Shown here piece by piece: positions 10,951 through 22,778 of a DNA stretch of 39,607 nucleotides. Both the position numbers and the translations under genes were made by a program. Below the pieces are notes generated by a model, which did not search any database, was not told the origin of the DNA, and saw only the letters and a program-made list of their open reading frames with translations. The stretch is from Saccoglossus kowalevskii (taxonomy: Eukaryota; Hemichordata; Enteropneusta; Harrimaniidae). Each line of letters opens with the position of its first letter. Within the stretch, counting starts at the first letter, position 1. The stretch spans positions 907,329-946,935 of the forward strand of contig NW_003134838.1 in the NCBI RefSeq assembly GCF_000003605.2. The letters are read 5' to 3'.

Positions 10951-11767
10951 TAACCTTTTCACCACCAGTTCCCTCTTTTCATCACAAATTCACAAAATAG
11001 TCCTGTTTATAGTCTGCTCTTTCCTTCAAAAGATTGGGACAGAAATAGCCAAATTATTAGAGTAAAATTGGACATTGACACAAATGTTGTCTGTTGACTC
11101 CAAAATTAAGGTTCATTTCCAAAAATATTGAAGAATATAAGAAAAAAGTGCAAACACATTGGACCATTCCAGTTTATATCTGCACCCCCCTGTTGATGAG
11201 GTCGGATTTCCAACTGTATATGGAGAAACAGAATCTGGAAATCCAGACGAGTATGGAGAAAAAAAATTCTGGAAATCCAGGCAGTTATGGCTACTAAATA
11301 AAATATGGCCTTGTTTATCTCGCCACATACCGGTTGATGAGGTTGGATTTCCAACAGTATGACTGAAAAAACTTGGAATTCTGACTGTATTGGGCCAGTA
11401 TGAATTAGGTAATGATGGTGGGACGATTGAGCTCATCAACATGGTGAATCAGGACTAGTTTGGATTTCCATTATCAGATATAAAATTTTAAACTTGGTAA
11501 ATTAGCATATGATGAGAGTTATATTTGGAAATCCTACTCTGTATGGTGTCACAAAGGAACTCATCAACACCATACGTAGGAACTATAGTTTTGGATTTCC
11601 ATTACTGTATGGTAAATGGTGATTTGGAAATAAAACTTTGTATGACTTATACACCCATGGAAATTATACCCTGTATGAAGTAAACACACAAACTCATCAA
11701 CAGGGGGGGTGCAGATATAAACTGGAATGGCCCATTTGGGCAAGAAAGTCTGGTGGTGAAACCGTTA
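10951..11767 (+). mobile_element. Family B MITE, copy 1, split by a nested element
   Basis: The left end is TAACCTTTTCACCACCAGTT and the right end TCTGGTGGTGAAACCGTTA, giving inverted repeats of about 18 bp. Between them run the family B landmarks CATCACAAATTCACAAAATAG, TTCAAAAGATTGGGAC and GGTTCATTTCC. Other copies at 14015 and in reverse at 14936 and 22225 measure 230-240 bp. This copy is interrupted after GTGCAAACACAT (11159) by a 575-bp insert and resumes with TTTGGGCAAGAAAGTC at 11735. The longest open frame overlapping it (10670-11065) is accidental. Confidence 0.85.
11160..11734. mobile_element. Family C inverted-repeat element nested in family B copy 1 (575 bp)
   Basis: Both ends, read inward, give TGG(A/G)CCATTCCAG then TTTATATCTGCACCCCCC and CTGTTGATGAG. 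These are 41-42 bp inverted repeats differing by one base and one C/G-run length. The good match suggests the element is younger than its host. The interior has no gene but carries many copies, in both orientations, of GGATTTCCA followed by a CTGTATG-like word, and of CTCATCAAC, so it is built from degenerate sub-repeats. The target-site duplication is short or eroded; I could not define it. Confidence 0.85.
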
Positions 11768-12355
11768 AAGGGCACAGTTTTGGAGCCAAATCTGAAAGTA
11801 TTTCACCACAGTGGAAACCCAGCCATGTAAAATGATTAGATACTTATTTATAATCTGAAATTAGTTTAAACCTTGAAATTAGACTTGAAAAGCCCCTGTT
11901 AGAAAATACATCTAGAATCTGCGCTGATTGAAAACCAAATCGCTAGACTATGGTGTAGCCCGACATGCAGTTAGGAAATAATATAGGTCTTACACCACCA
12001 TTACAATTTGTATGAAGGGGTAAAATCACATTGGTACTCAAAAATGTAAAACTCTCTATTTTAAAAACAACTTTGGAAACCAATTGCATGTTTGTAATTT
12101 AAAATTAATTTTATTACATACATGTATAATGCCAGAATAACCGTGCCTTAAATAGTAAGTGGAATTTTAGTGAAAACCAACCATTTTTGAAGTAGCTGAT
12201 GAATTTCCGGTACCACATATGTAGTGACTATGCTAGGTTGACTTTGCTATATTGATAGAATTACTGAAGTTGCTTCAGGTTGGTTCTTGTGTATGACAAT
12301 CTGATGATGTAGAAACTCAACAAAATTTCTCTTGCAAAACTGAAGCAATCTACAG

Positions 12356-12539
12356 TACTGTAAAATCTGTATTAGAAACCGCGGCTTCTATTAAAATGGT
12401 ACAATGCAATAGAGGGGATGAGGCTTCTATTAGAGCATCTACACATATGAGAAATGACGAATTTTTGGTTCTCAATTATTCAAAAAGAATGGGTGCGACT
12501 TCTATTAGGGATGCGGCTTCTAATACAGATTTTACGGTA
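12356..12539 (+). mobile_element. Family A MITE, copy 2 (184 bp)
   Basis: It begins TACTGTAAAATCTGTATTAG and ends GATTTTACGGTA, with inverted ends of at least 22 bp flanked by TA. It is nearly identical to copies 1 and 3 over its whole length, including GCATCTACACATATGAGAAA and CTCAATTATTCAAAAAGAAT. It has no coding potential. Confidence 0.88.
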
Positions 12540-13399
12540 CTATATTTCAAATCAAAACTATACCAAAATTAATTTTTGAAGAAGTTATATACAAATTGTC
12601 ATTCCAAATTTAAAGCCTGTTGGCTATAAAAAGTGTTAAATCTTATCTTGTTTTATGGAAAACGCTACAGATGTATTTCCCTGGGGTATTAATTATTGGT
12701 CAGGAAACAACTACAAAAATACAAAAGCCCTGAGTTGTATTGTGAGTTTATTTAGCACCAACATTAAGTTGGACATGCAGTAAATCATATAACAATTGGC
12801 AACAGTTCATTTTTCACTCCATAAAACTACTCATGAACAACGGAAATGCTTACAAATCGGGAAAACTACACATGAGCACTTCCAGATCCTGTCTAGTTGC
12901 TAGAGATAGGGCTCCCTCTACCTATACACAAGTTTGATAATGGCTAGCAAAGTGGGATTTGATTGGCTAAATATTTTTCTTTATTATTCCTATTGTATGA
13001 CTAAACATTCTTAATTATATTTTCACTTGGTAAGCATTTTAGGCGAAATATTTTTCAACCCAGGGTGGGCCCTAGGAGGAGGGAGGTGGGTTCACAATTG
13101 TATATTAGACAAAGTGCAACACATATGTGTGAATGTGTTGTTATAAATTCATTGATTCTATCATTATTTAATGTTTTCAAATGACGGCTTTCATTTCTTT
13201 AATTTTTTTTTTTAAAAGCGCTTATTTATGAAAACTATTTTTTTTATTATTAAATGTTTTTGTGTCTCCTGACTTTTTTGTGTGCAAGTTCTAGTACTGA
13301 CACATAGTGCATTTTGACACAGAAGTCATATTCGTGTTTGGGACTACATGACAGGGCTGTGTGGCCATCTCTCTGTCAAATGGCAATTTTAATGCGCTA

Positions 13400-13634
13400 T
13401 CCTGGCGTCAACCAGGCTCGATCGAACCTGCAGACTTTAACCAAGGTTCCCCCAAAGTCGCATTCGTTAGTGAATGAATCTCGGCCAGTGGAATTGGCCT
13501 GCCCATTGAGTCTGTGGCACACTCACCCAGGGTAGGGGTCGACCCTTTGATGTTCAGCCTAAGGTAGGATTTGAACTTGGGTCTACCGATCATGATTCTG
13601 ATGTGACAACCACTATGCTACCAGTGACTGATTC
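13400..13634 (-). mobile_element. tRNA-derived SINE, possibly with two tRNA-like heads
   Basis: On the minus strand the segment carries TAGCATAGTGG (13620-13610, RNA polymerase III A-box form) and, about 40 bp on, AAGTTCAAATCC (B-box form, 13580-13568). Together they make a tRNA-like head. Further on, TGGCCGAGATT (13487-13477) and GGTTCGATCGAG (13428-13416) form a second A-box/B-box pair with class II (Leu/Ser-like) spacing. The part between contains a GC-richer body. Open frames on both strands here are by-products. The outer limits are uncertain; an ATT-rich tract lies at 13644-13680. Confidence 0.65.
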
Positions 13635-14014
13635 AAAAAAACTATTATTAATAATAATTATTATTATTATTATATTTTGAGTGACAAATATGCTTTGGAA
13701 AAACACTGGAGTGTTTTTTTTGTTTTTCAGTTGTTACTGTTTATGGTTCAAACTGATATGCTCAGTGCAGTGGGTAACCAGGATGTTTCAAACCCTTTGT
13801 AAAAGAACCCACTGACACATGTATACAGTATCTATAGCGAAAATCTATTGGCTTGATTCCAACAAAGTATCCCTTTTCCTAAAACCAGACCATGTGTTAA
13901 ATAAAAAAAAATTAAAAAAATGTATTAGTACCTAAACAGAATTGTCACAAATGATGAAAGTTCCTGAATTTAGGCCACAATGGAAAGGTTGGCCCAACTA
14001 ATCATTCACTTTTG

Positions 14015-14252
14015 ACTTTTTCACCACCAGTTCCCTCTTTTCATCACAAATTCAGAAATAGTTCCATTTATAGTCTGCACTTTCCTTCAGAAGATTGGGA
14101 CAAAAATAGCAAATTTTTTGGGTAAAAACTGAAAAGTGACTAAAATTTTGTCTGTTGGCTCCAAAATTAGGGTTAATTTCCAGAAATATTGAAGAATATA
14201 AGAAACAAGTGCAGGAACATTTAGGCGAGAAAGTCTGGTGATGAAAAGGTTA
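14015..14252 (+). mobile_element. Family B MITE, copy 2 (uninterrupted)
   Basis: The left end is CTTTTTCACCACCAGTTCCC and the right end CTGGTGATGAAAAGGTTA. The interior matches copy 1: ATCACAAATTCAGAAATAG, CCTTCAGAAGATTGGGACA, GAAGAATATAAGAA. It ends with ACATTTAGGCGAGAAAGTC, which shows the empty site of the family C insertion in copy 1. Length about 238 bp. Confidence 0.87.
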
Positions 14253-14935
14253 TTAAATATAACAGTTTGCCATTTCAAATAAAGTTGGTTTTTCGCTAAA
14301 ATTCCACACACAATTCAGACTACTTTTAAATAAAGTAGTTTTAAATACAAGCAAATTGCCAAAAGTTGTTTCTGAAATAAGTGGAAAACATCGATACCTA
14401 TATATTGTAAAACATGCTCAAATAGCTACTCACAATTTTAGCGAATATAATTCAATGCAAGAATTAATAAAATCTTAATTAATTTAGCTAAAATGTAAAC
14501 AATATTGTGAGAATATGCTTTATTTGAAATTAGCCACATCTTGAATTGGCGAAATTACAGATTTAATAGCTAAATTACCTGAATTAAAATTCTAGCTAAA
14601 AAGTCATGTTTTTGAGTATGCAACCCTCATGTCGTGATACAAATTCTAAAAGTGGTGTGAAACCTATAGTTCAGCAAGTTGCGTCCGTGTACCTGTTCAC
14701 ATTTGCGCTTAAACATCTGCATTTTTGTGTATCTGATTTGCATTTTGGTAACAGTCTTCGTCGGTGAATGATAATTGCAGCCCTACTCCGTCCCAACCAA
14801 AACAGTTTGAGTATGTGTCAGATTGATAAACATAGTTGTGTTTGATAGCATGTAGGTAAAAATAAAATAAAGGAACCGCAAAATGGTAGATGATTGTTTA
14901 GAAGATTGTATTGAATTTTACTTGTGTAGTCATTT

Positions 14936-15166
14936 TAACTTTTTTCACTACCAGACTTTCTCATCCAAATTTTTTGCACTTTTTTCTTAAATTCTGGAAA
15001 TGAACCCTAATTTTGGAGCCAACATACAAAATTTGAGTCAATTTTCAGTTTTTACTCAAAAAATTTGGCCATTTGTGTCCCAAACTGCTTAAAGAAAGTG
15101 CAGACTATAAACCAGACTATTTTGCGAAGCTTTGATGAAAAGAGGGAACTGGTGGTGAAAAAGTTA
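14936..15166 (-). mobile_element. Family B MITE, copy 3 (reverse)
   Basis: Reading plus, it begins AACTTTTTTCACTACCAGAC and ends GGAACTGGTGGTGAAAAAGTT. The middle contains the reverse complement of the family's landmarks, for example GAACCCTAATTTTGGAGCC. It lies only about 680 bp from copy 2 in the opposite orientation, so the two could pair as an inverted repeat in RNA or DNA. Confidence 0.85.
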
Positions 15167-15548
15167 AAAATGACTACGCTCAGAGGGCTAAGAAGATCTT
15201 CGTAGTTGAGAGGGCACCCAAGACCAAAATTGATAAAACTTAATGAAATATATATAAATAACATTAGGAAATTCTGTATTTTTTTAAGGGTACCAGGGGC
15301 ATACTTACATATTGTTGTCTTTGATCCTTGTATGAAATGTAAACCCTGCAGTTGTTTAATAAACTGTGATATAGCTTCTACATGTCGTTGCACATCATGA
15401 TTTATTTGTTTAATTTATGCATGGAATAATCTTGGGTTTAAAAGCATTTTGCTCATGGCCAGAACGTGGCTGCCTTAGCCAAACGTATTTCCATGAAGGA
15501 ATTACTTTCAAAATCAGAACACTGTATTTATTCATAGCCACATTTTAA

Positions 15549-15792
15549 TTAACCCTTGCCAACACCATTGTCAAATTGTGGCCACATCTGCAAATTCATT
15601 TTTATATAGTCTGCTCACTTTATCACGTGAAATATTGATAAATAATGACAAACCTTTTGATCAAAAACTAAAGGCACTATCTGAAACTGTCTTTATGGTC
15701 CAAAATGATAGAATTTAGTGACAATTTTACAGAATGAACAAATATTTGCACTGAATTTTGAGCTGGTGAAATAACTGTCACTCAAAGGGTTA
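15549..15792. mobile_element. Short inverted-repeat element, TTAACCCTT ends (~244 bp)
   Basis: The left end TTAACCCTTGCC and the right end CTCAAAGGGTTA form short inverted termini of about 9-10 bp. The interior is AT-rich and non-coding. Its right part (TTTGAGTGACAGTTATTTCACC on the minus strand) resembles the start of a segment at 19677, which suggests a shared, old family. The short termini make this less certain than families A-C. Confidence 0.4.
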
Positions 15793-18464
15793 TGGAAGCA
15801 CTGGCGGAGAATGAGTGACGTAGAATTCTGAGAGTATTTGGACATGTAACATAAGATTTAGTTTGTATGGCCAGTACAGCAGGTGTCATCTGATGGGCTT
15901 GTTCACTGGTCCTTGATATCCGTTTCTGCTAGATACCTTCCAGTCATTGTCGCCAATTGTATTACCCCCTAATATATCAATGTGTTGTTCCGTTAATTGA
16001 TGTCTGTTCCTCCTCAGTATTAAACCGACATAATAGATTTACCCCCAAGGAGGTCACTGAAACCCTATTTCGTAGCGTTATTCCACCCATTTACTGACCT
16101 TTTTGCGGAAGAAAACTTAACAACAATTGATAAACCATAGATCAGATTTAATGCTTAATTTTTTAAACACTTTAATTCAAATTAATCATTTAAGTTCATT
16201 TCCATTCCTTTACTTATGTTGGAATTGAAATCAGAGGTTAGCCTGAGTTGACCCCCCCCCCCCCCCCCAGCCAGATATCTCACAATGACGATCATGCAGC
16301 ATCATATCGTGTCGCAAAAGTAGGCCTAACGAAACGGACATGACAAATTAAGCTGAAGTAAATATCCAAAAACCTAAAGAAATGAACATCTGAGCAGAGT
16401 TTCAATTGCCTGGGTACACACTACACTGTGCATGTTGTTTTTTTCAGCCTGTGTATTTAGACTTGAAACATGATGTGCACACCACGCATGTAGAAAATGT
16501 AAGCCAAAATTATTGCTAAATACAATGTATGTATAGATTTATATCGTTTGTGTTTCGATGACATTTGAAGACACTCGTACAATATATGATCCCAGAACAT
16601 CACGACCACAAACCAATAATAACCGCAAAGTCAGTGATTTTGACCAAAATTTATTAACAATATTTGATGTACATACTTTACCCTGAGCTTGATGCAAGGA
16701 ATTCTTAAAACCAACATGCACACTGGTAGAATTTCTACTTTCCTTACTTGACCCAATAAAATATTCACCACGCCCGACCTAAAAACTTGGTCCATCAAAT
16801 ATCCAACAATAGAACCAACTCGCCTGATATAATGGCCTTTCACCTAACCTATCAACTTTGTGTAATAAAAGAGCCAGTAATAGTTTAAGAAATTGACTTG
16901 TCAAAATAACAGTATAGACTAGAGAAATGTACATTTCATGAGAAAATATTGTTGAAAATATTTTATGAGAATGAACAATAAATTTATCAAGATATCAACA
17001 GTCTCCGTGAATAAAAAAATTAGAAGAGTTTTTTTTTCATTTTTTTCACCTGTTTACTACTTAGTATCATTTCCGTTCTTCGCAAAGGTGGACACTGTTA
17101 CCGTCATTGTCAAATTAATACTTTTCATTTAATAGCGTTTGTCATGGTTACGAGATCTTACTAAAAATACAATCATAAAACATCATTCAATGCATAAAAA
17201 CGATCAAATGTGGGCAACGTGCGTAGATGATAACGACAATTTTAATTCCAACCAAATTACTTCGCTGTAACTATGATCATTTGTGACTCTCAAGATGGCT
17301 TGTACATCTCTTTATACTAAACTCAACATGGTTGTTTCTATTTTAATTTGTCCAAAATAAAATCATTATTGTGAATAATTAATCACGTGACATTGTTTGT
17401 AACATTTTAGCAGGTTATTGACAAAAAAAATCATGAAAACTATAAAAAAAAGTTATCAAAATCAGCACCTTCACCTTCATTGTTTCAAAATAGAGATTTT
17501 CAAATTAGAATTTATACTGAAAATGTGACAAATTTTGCATTCCTAAACTACAGGGTGCTAAATTTCTATTCGCAATAAGCAGACAACATGAAGTATGTAA
17601 AATATTAAGGCACTTATAATTGTTATCAAAAAACTACAAATACTTGTTCTATAGATAAATGTCTAAGGGACAACGTCAAAAGATCAATATCAGATGAGAA
17701 ACTTAATTCTTTTAGTTTTTTCCGCCCCCCCCCCCCACTGAAACTTAATTGATAAATATTGGTCATGGCGTCAGAGTACATTTACCATTAAATACAAATT
17801 GATAATCGGACAGTAGTATGGCATAGCAGTTGGTTGTCGGGTGGGTGTAAAAAGACTTTACAAATGCACCTCATTTGACGCACATATTTACAATCGAACC
17901 AAACCATTTTCTCGTCTTGGATGTTTGTTTTTTTCATTTTCTGTTATTTCTGTCCATGATTAGGATAGAAAAAAAACGAATTACAAATACTCCAAGATTT
18001 TTCCAAGACTTCATTAAAAAATAAAATCCTTTTTGTAGGATGGAAACTTTTTGAGGTCAAAACCCCCCACCCCCAAGCTAAAGCAAATAAGTTTTTTATC
18101 CGACATCGATCTTTTGACGTCATCCCTAAATTTCATCTAAAATTGGTCTGAAAGATGAAAGATACAAATGTTAGCTTGATCACATGTTAATTCAAAATGT
18201 GTACATTGTTGTTTTCAAAGTCAATGCAAAGCTACTTAGAAAATTGTGTCTGATTGGCTACCCAACCCTGCATTCAGACCAATCAGAGAGAGCAGCTTCT
18301 TTGTTGACATTTTTTTTTAATCGACCAAATTCTGTCTTGAGAATATGCTTGGACTCAACTGCTTTTTAAACAGAATTTTAGAGAAAATTAAAGAAAAATT
18401 TGAAAAATAAAAGCACATTTTTGAACACATGTGTGCAATTGATTTTGGAAAACAAATGGCCAGA

Positions 18465-18513
18465 TTTTTTCTTTTTCTTTTTTTTTTTCTTTTTTTTTTT
18501 CTTTTTTTTTTTC
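18465..18513. repeat. Poly-pyrimidine (T-rich) tract
   Basis: About 49 bases of T runs broken by single C residues, in a rough (T10-11 C) rhythm. The opposite strand gives an apparent Lys/Arg/Lys frame that is purely low complexity. It lies within intron 1, far from any splice acceptor I can support. Confidence 0.85.
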
Positions 18514-18828
18514 TGAACTTCAAAGTTGTGCGTTTTATTTAAACAGAAAAAGTTAAACTAAAGGTCCTATGTCAAGTGTGCCATGAAAATAGGTTTGATA
18601 TTTTATGAGCTGTAACATCAGTGTCCCAATTTAGTGGTAGTCCTCTATGTACTGCTTCAGAAACTGGCACGTGCCAACAAAAGCCCTACTACTGCCCCCA
18701 GGGAAAGTAGCGAGTTTTATTTGATCCCACACTAGTTATTATCTTGCTTTTGATGAAGTCTTGCATACTTCCTGTGTTGAATGATTTGTTACATAGTGGG
18801 ACATGGATATAATGGGGCTGACTGGCAA

Positions 18829-18862
18829 GGGGGTGGGGCTGTTTATGATGGGAGGGTGGGGG
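18829..18862 (+). other. Potential G-quadruplex motif
   Basis: The G runs are GGGGG, GGGG, GGG, GGG and GGGGG, separated by loops of 1, 11, 1 and 1 bases. At least four runs of three or more G can therefore form a quadruplex on the plus strand. It sits in a G-rich island (about 18780-18960) within otherwise AT-rich intron 1. It is also on the sense strand of the RFX7-like pre-mRNA, so an RNA quadruplex is possible. Confidence 0.5.
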
Positions 18863-19167
18863 TTGTGATGATAGGGGAGTGTGGGCTTCATTGGGAGAAT
18901 GTGGCTGAAATTGGGAATAGAAGTTGTTACAATAGAAGGATTTGGGTTTGATAGTGAGTAGATGAACGACAGTTATTGTAAGGGAATGGAATAAAGTTGA
19001 TAAAGGGTTACCGGTAGTTCAAATTTCATCGCTGTATATGTTAGTGATTGGATGTGCTCTTATGTTGATTTTTGTAGATTAATTGCTATATTTGACAATG
19101 AAAGTGACATTTCTGTAATTTTGCAATTTTGGGATAACATACTGTATGCATCATACATGCATGCTTT

Positions 19168-19488
19168 ACTGTAAAGGGATTAATTATTCACTGAGTTTTA
19201 ATTTTGCTTATTTAACTGACTGAAAAATGCGCTAAATTAAAACCCAGTGAATATGTAAAATTGAACACATTATTTAAATGATGAAACCGTGAATTTGAAA
19301 CCCACTGAATATGCCTGAAATGGTAAATCAGTGAAATTTAAACCCAGTGAAAATTAGTCATTTTACAGTATGTGAGATTTAGCACAGAACACATTATCTA
19401 AATGATGAAACCGTGAATTTAAAACCCACTGAATATGCCTGGAATGATAACTCAGTGGTAACCAAAGATGGTCATTTTACAGTATATG
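19168..19488. mobile_element. Family F MITE with its right half duplicated
   Basis: 19168-19370 starts TACTGTAAAGGGATTAATTA and ends, from the other strand, TACTGTAAAATGACTAATTT, with related CACTG(A/G)GTTT words inside each end. The right part (AACACATTATTTAAATGATG to TTTTACAGTAT) is repeated in tandem at 19388-19488. The outer TACTGTAAAA resembles the ends of families A and E, so these may belong to one TA-targeting superfamily. Confidence 0.6.
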
Positions 19489-19676
19489 CCTTTTTACTGC
19501 TCAAGTGTGTGTTAAAAATCAGTAATATTTTGCATCGGAGATCAGTGAAATAACGTTCATCTAACACAATCTAACATAAAAATAGAATTAAATTAAAAAA
19601 AAGTTTTTTTTTACAGTGGATCCATACCACAAAACAGTAGACAAATTATTTGATTACAAACTCAATATGATAATAC

Positions 19677-19897
19677 ATCCTTTGAGTGTCACAGTCAACT
19701 TATGTCACCATTTGCAAATTTTAAATCCAGTGAAATTTTTCAATAATTTTTCCAAAATTTTGATTAATACTTGTGGCCAATAGGAAATTATGTTCTTTGG
19801 TCAAAAATGATCAAAAAATATTTTAAAAAATATATAAAAACAGGAAAAATGTTGCACTCAAATTTTCTGAAAAAATTATGTCTCTCTGAAGGGTTAA
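19677..19897. mobile_element. Possible diverged relative of the TTAACCCTT element
   Basis: It begins ATCCTTTGAGTGTCACAG and ends GAAGGGTTAAA, matching the reversed ends of the element at 15549, with shared TTTCAC-like and GATCA-type words inside. The match is patchy and the limits are approximate. Confidence 0.3.
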
Positions 19898-20500
19898 AAA
19901 AAATAAACTGATATCTCAAGACCAATATTTTCATGAGGCTGGATGTAGTTACGTACTCTGTGTACTGATTTAGAACAGTCAAGTCTGTCTGCTGTTCCTG
20001 CTTGGTTGCACAGCATGGAAGAATGATGGTCTAGTCTGTCTCCCTCTCTGACGGCTTTATCGGTTTTGTTTTAGTTCAAGCAGTACAAAGGGGAAAGGAG
20101 GATATGTTGTCACCTGCCCCACACAGCACCCATTTATAATTTATGCATAATATTTGAGATTTAATAGCTTTAATAATCATAATTATAAAAAATTTCAAAT
20201 TCAAAACTTGATTCAAGATACTGGTATGTTGAAAAATGTCTGTATAAATTTTAAGGCACAGTAGATTTGGGGTATATTGTATGATTCTTGTGTAGATGGG
20301 CGCAAACAGTGCTACTTTTGTGTAAAAGTTTTTTAAGAAGGCTTCTTCCAAATATAATAATATGTAATTGCAACTAAAAATGGAACATTGTTGAAAGTGA
20401 GGTTAATTTCTGGTATTTTGATAACAAAACTTATGTATACCAATAATTTTTGAAGAAATTTATCTGGAGCATGGATTGCACAGAAAGGTACTCAAGAAAT

Positions 20501-20700
20501 ACTGGAAAATAATTTATTTAGCTGGCATTCATTTTCGCTGAAAAGACTTTTTGCGTGTTGTGTATGGAATTTATTTTCACTGCTTTTTGATGTGTTGATT
20601 GTAAAATATAGGAAAAAATGTATATTCGCTGGATTTTATTTTCACTGAATCATTCCTTCAGTGAAAATTAATTCCAAGCGAAAATAAAGTATTCTACAGT
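20501..20700 (-). mobile_element. Family E MITE, copy 1 (200 bp)
   Basis: The left end is ACTGGAAAATAATTTATTTA. The right end, from the other strand, is ACTGTAGAATACTTTATTTT followed by CGCTTGGAATTAATTTTCAC. The inverted repeats are about 40 bp with several mismatches. TA precedes CTGG on the left (20500-20501) and follows CAG on the right, fitting a TA target duplication. The other copy is at 26191 in the opposite orientation. Confidence 0.8.
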
Positions 20701-22224
20701 AATAGTTGCATCATATCAGACATAGATGTCTCTTCCGTAAGGATCACACCCTGCTGTTCACATGTGACATAGACCAAGATTACTGGTCAAATACCATCTG
20801 GGAGACCGCAGTGACTCCATTGAATTGGAGCAGCCTCCTGTGGCCTAACAAATATGTCTAGAACGTGGAATTCACTTAACTGTAATTTCAACGCATTTCT
20901 CACGATTTTGCCAATCTGATATGAATTTTATTGATTCAAGGTCATCTGACATTGTTTATTACATACTACCTACATAATGTAATATTTGTATAGCAGTGTT
21001 TGCTACTAATGACAAATGCAGATGTCTCAAATATTGTGCCACTGACATCTCAAATCCACTTGGTGGATTGGGATGAAATTTGGTAAACATATACTTTGTT
21101 ATAAACTCCATACCTGATTGGATTTTTGTACAAATTTATATATTTCATTCAGCTAACTTGCATGTTACAAATGTAATTAAAACACTCGGCATTTTTTGTT
21201 GATATATACAACTGTTTGCTCAAATGAGTTTAAACTTGGAATATGCTTTCTGTTTTTGTCGTTGAATGTCCAACGCTAACAACAGTTTTCTCAAACGAGT
21301 CTAAACTTTGTATGGCATAATGTCCAAAACTACTTTGTAATTAATCTGCATATGTTAATTAGTTAATTTGCATACTAATTAACTACTTTCAAAATGTTTT
21401 GTTGATATGCTAATGAAATTGAAACTGCTTGTGATTTCATTTCATACCTATCAGTAGGGTAAAACAGACCTGTCATATGACGGTCCAAACTCAGCTCGCA
21501 TTCCCTGTCAATTAATTACTTTTTTTTACTATTGTATGGTACATACAAGAACGACAACATTCAAAATTATCACCTGTATTCAAAAGTTTTAATGGAATGC
21601 TTGTATCAGGGTTGGGTGCTGGTGATGGCAAGCATTGGGGGTGGGGGCATTGGTAGGGTTTGCTTGCATTTGTTTGTAACAGCAATTTCACGTATAAATT
21701 TTGTATGTGAATGCATCCAAAAATCTGTTACGCATTGAGTTTGAATCATATTCCTGGACATTTTTTGTTTGGTGACTGCATTTTTTCTTCTTCATGTTTT
21801 CTATAATGAAAGCATGAAGAATATAAACGACTCGGACCTCCCACAGTTGCTGTATCTACTCTGATGCATTCACATACAAACCACTTAATTTACATTGTCA
21901 TTTATGTCACCCTCTCTAAACCACGTAGTCTCAGCTCCCACCGTCATTCAGTTACAGAAAATACCTCTGTAAAATAACTTTTGAATTCCTGCCTTCGATT
22001 ATGAGTCGTATCTGTTCTTAAGGTAGTTGGCTACCATTAAAACGGATAATCCGATTTTTCTGTTTTTTTTCCGCAAAATGCAGATAACACACGGCCGTCA
22101 AAATACTTTTTGCATAAATTATGGGTCAAATAGCCATGAAAATGGCGTTTTTAATACCATTTGTGATTAAAAATGTTTCTAGTAATAAGATGGGTACATT
22201 TTATTTGTATTTTGAATTAATCCT

Positions 22225-22455
22225 TTAATCTTTTTACCACCGGACTTTCTCACCCAAATATGTCTTCACTTTTTTCTTATATTCTTCAATATTTCTTGAA
22301 ATGAACCTTAATTTTGGAGCCAACAGAAAAATTTTAGTCAATTTTCAGTTTTCATTCCAAAAAAATTGGCTATTTTTGTTCTAATCTTCTGAAAGAAGTG
22401 CAGACTATTTTGTGAATTTGTGTAAAAAAGAAGGAACTGGTGGAGAAAAGGTTAA
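22225..22455 (-). mobile_element. Family B MITE, copy 4 (reverse)
   Basis: The plus strand starts TAATCTTTTTACCACCGGAC and ends GGAACTGGTGGAGAAAAGGTT. The interior is the reverse complement of copies 1 and 2 (GAACCTTAATTTTGGAGCC, TAATCTTCTGAAAG). It ends about 320 bp before the candidate exon 2 of the RFX7-like gene. Confidence 0.85.
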
Positions 22456-22778
22456 CAAGAACTTGTATAGAAATTGTTCCAAAATGTCCACTATTAAATT
22501 TTTCAAATAGTTTTTCAAAAGCTGATGATTTTTGAAGTCCAAAAAATGGATAAATTTTACGCACATATGTAGTGCGATTGCCCGCGATTGACCTTAATGA
22601 TAAAGATTACAAAATAAAAGTCTAAGAAATGCAGCAATGCATATGATAGCAGGAGGCCTCCCAATCGCCCATGATTGACTTACACAATTTTCCACATGAA
22701 TGTACATGAATGTATGTTACTTGCCAATCTTCCGTCATTTCAATGAATTGATTGTACTTTGATTTCATCATCTTGCAG

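Larger units (their letters stand above)
5710..22778 (+). other. Intron 1 of the RFX7-like gene (~17 kb), transposon-rich
   Basis: No additional exon with RFX or other recognisable coding character was found here. The intron holds at least ten identifiable repeats, annotated separately: families A, B, C, E and F, a SINE, a LINE fragment and others. It also has homopolymer tracts (G near 9269-9280, C near 16253-16268 and 17727-17740). Parts I scanned and found featureless include about 5710-6785, 6971-8347, 8920-10950, 12540-13300, 15793-18460 and 20701-22224, apart from degenerate copies of the repeat at 23395 around 21045-21420. The boundaries depend on the inferred exons 1 and 2. Confidence 0.5.

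Noticed and set aside
10670-11065. 131-codon plus-strand frame
   Set aside because: It covers the left half of a family B MITE and has no protein-like character.
22019-22224. A second copy of the 1643-2151 element
   Set aside because: Only the first nine bases (TTAAGGTAG) agree. The interior and the right end do not match.
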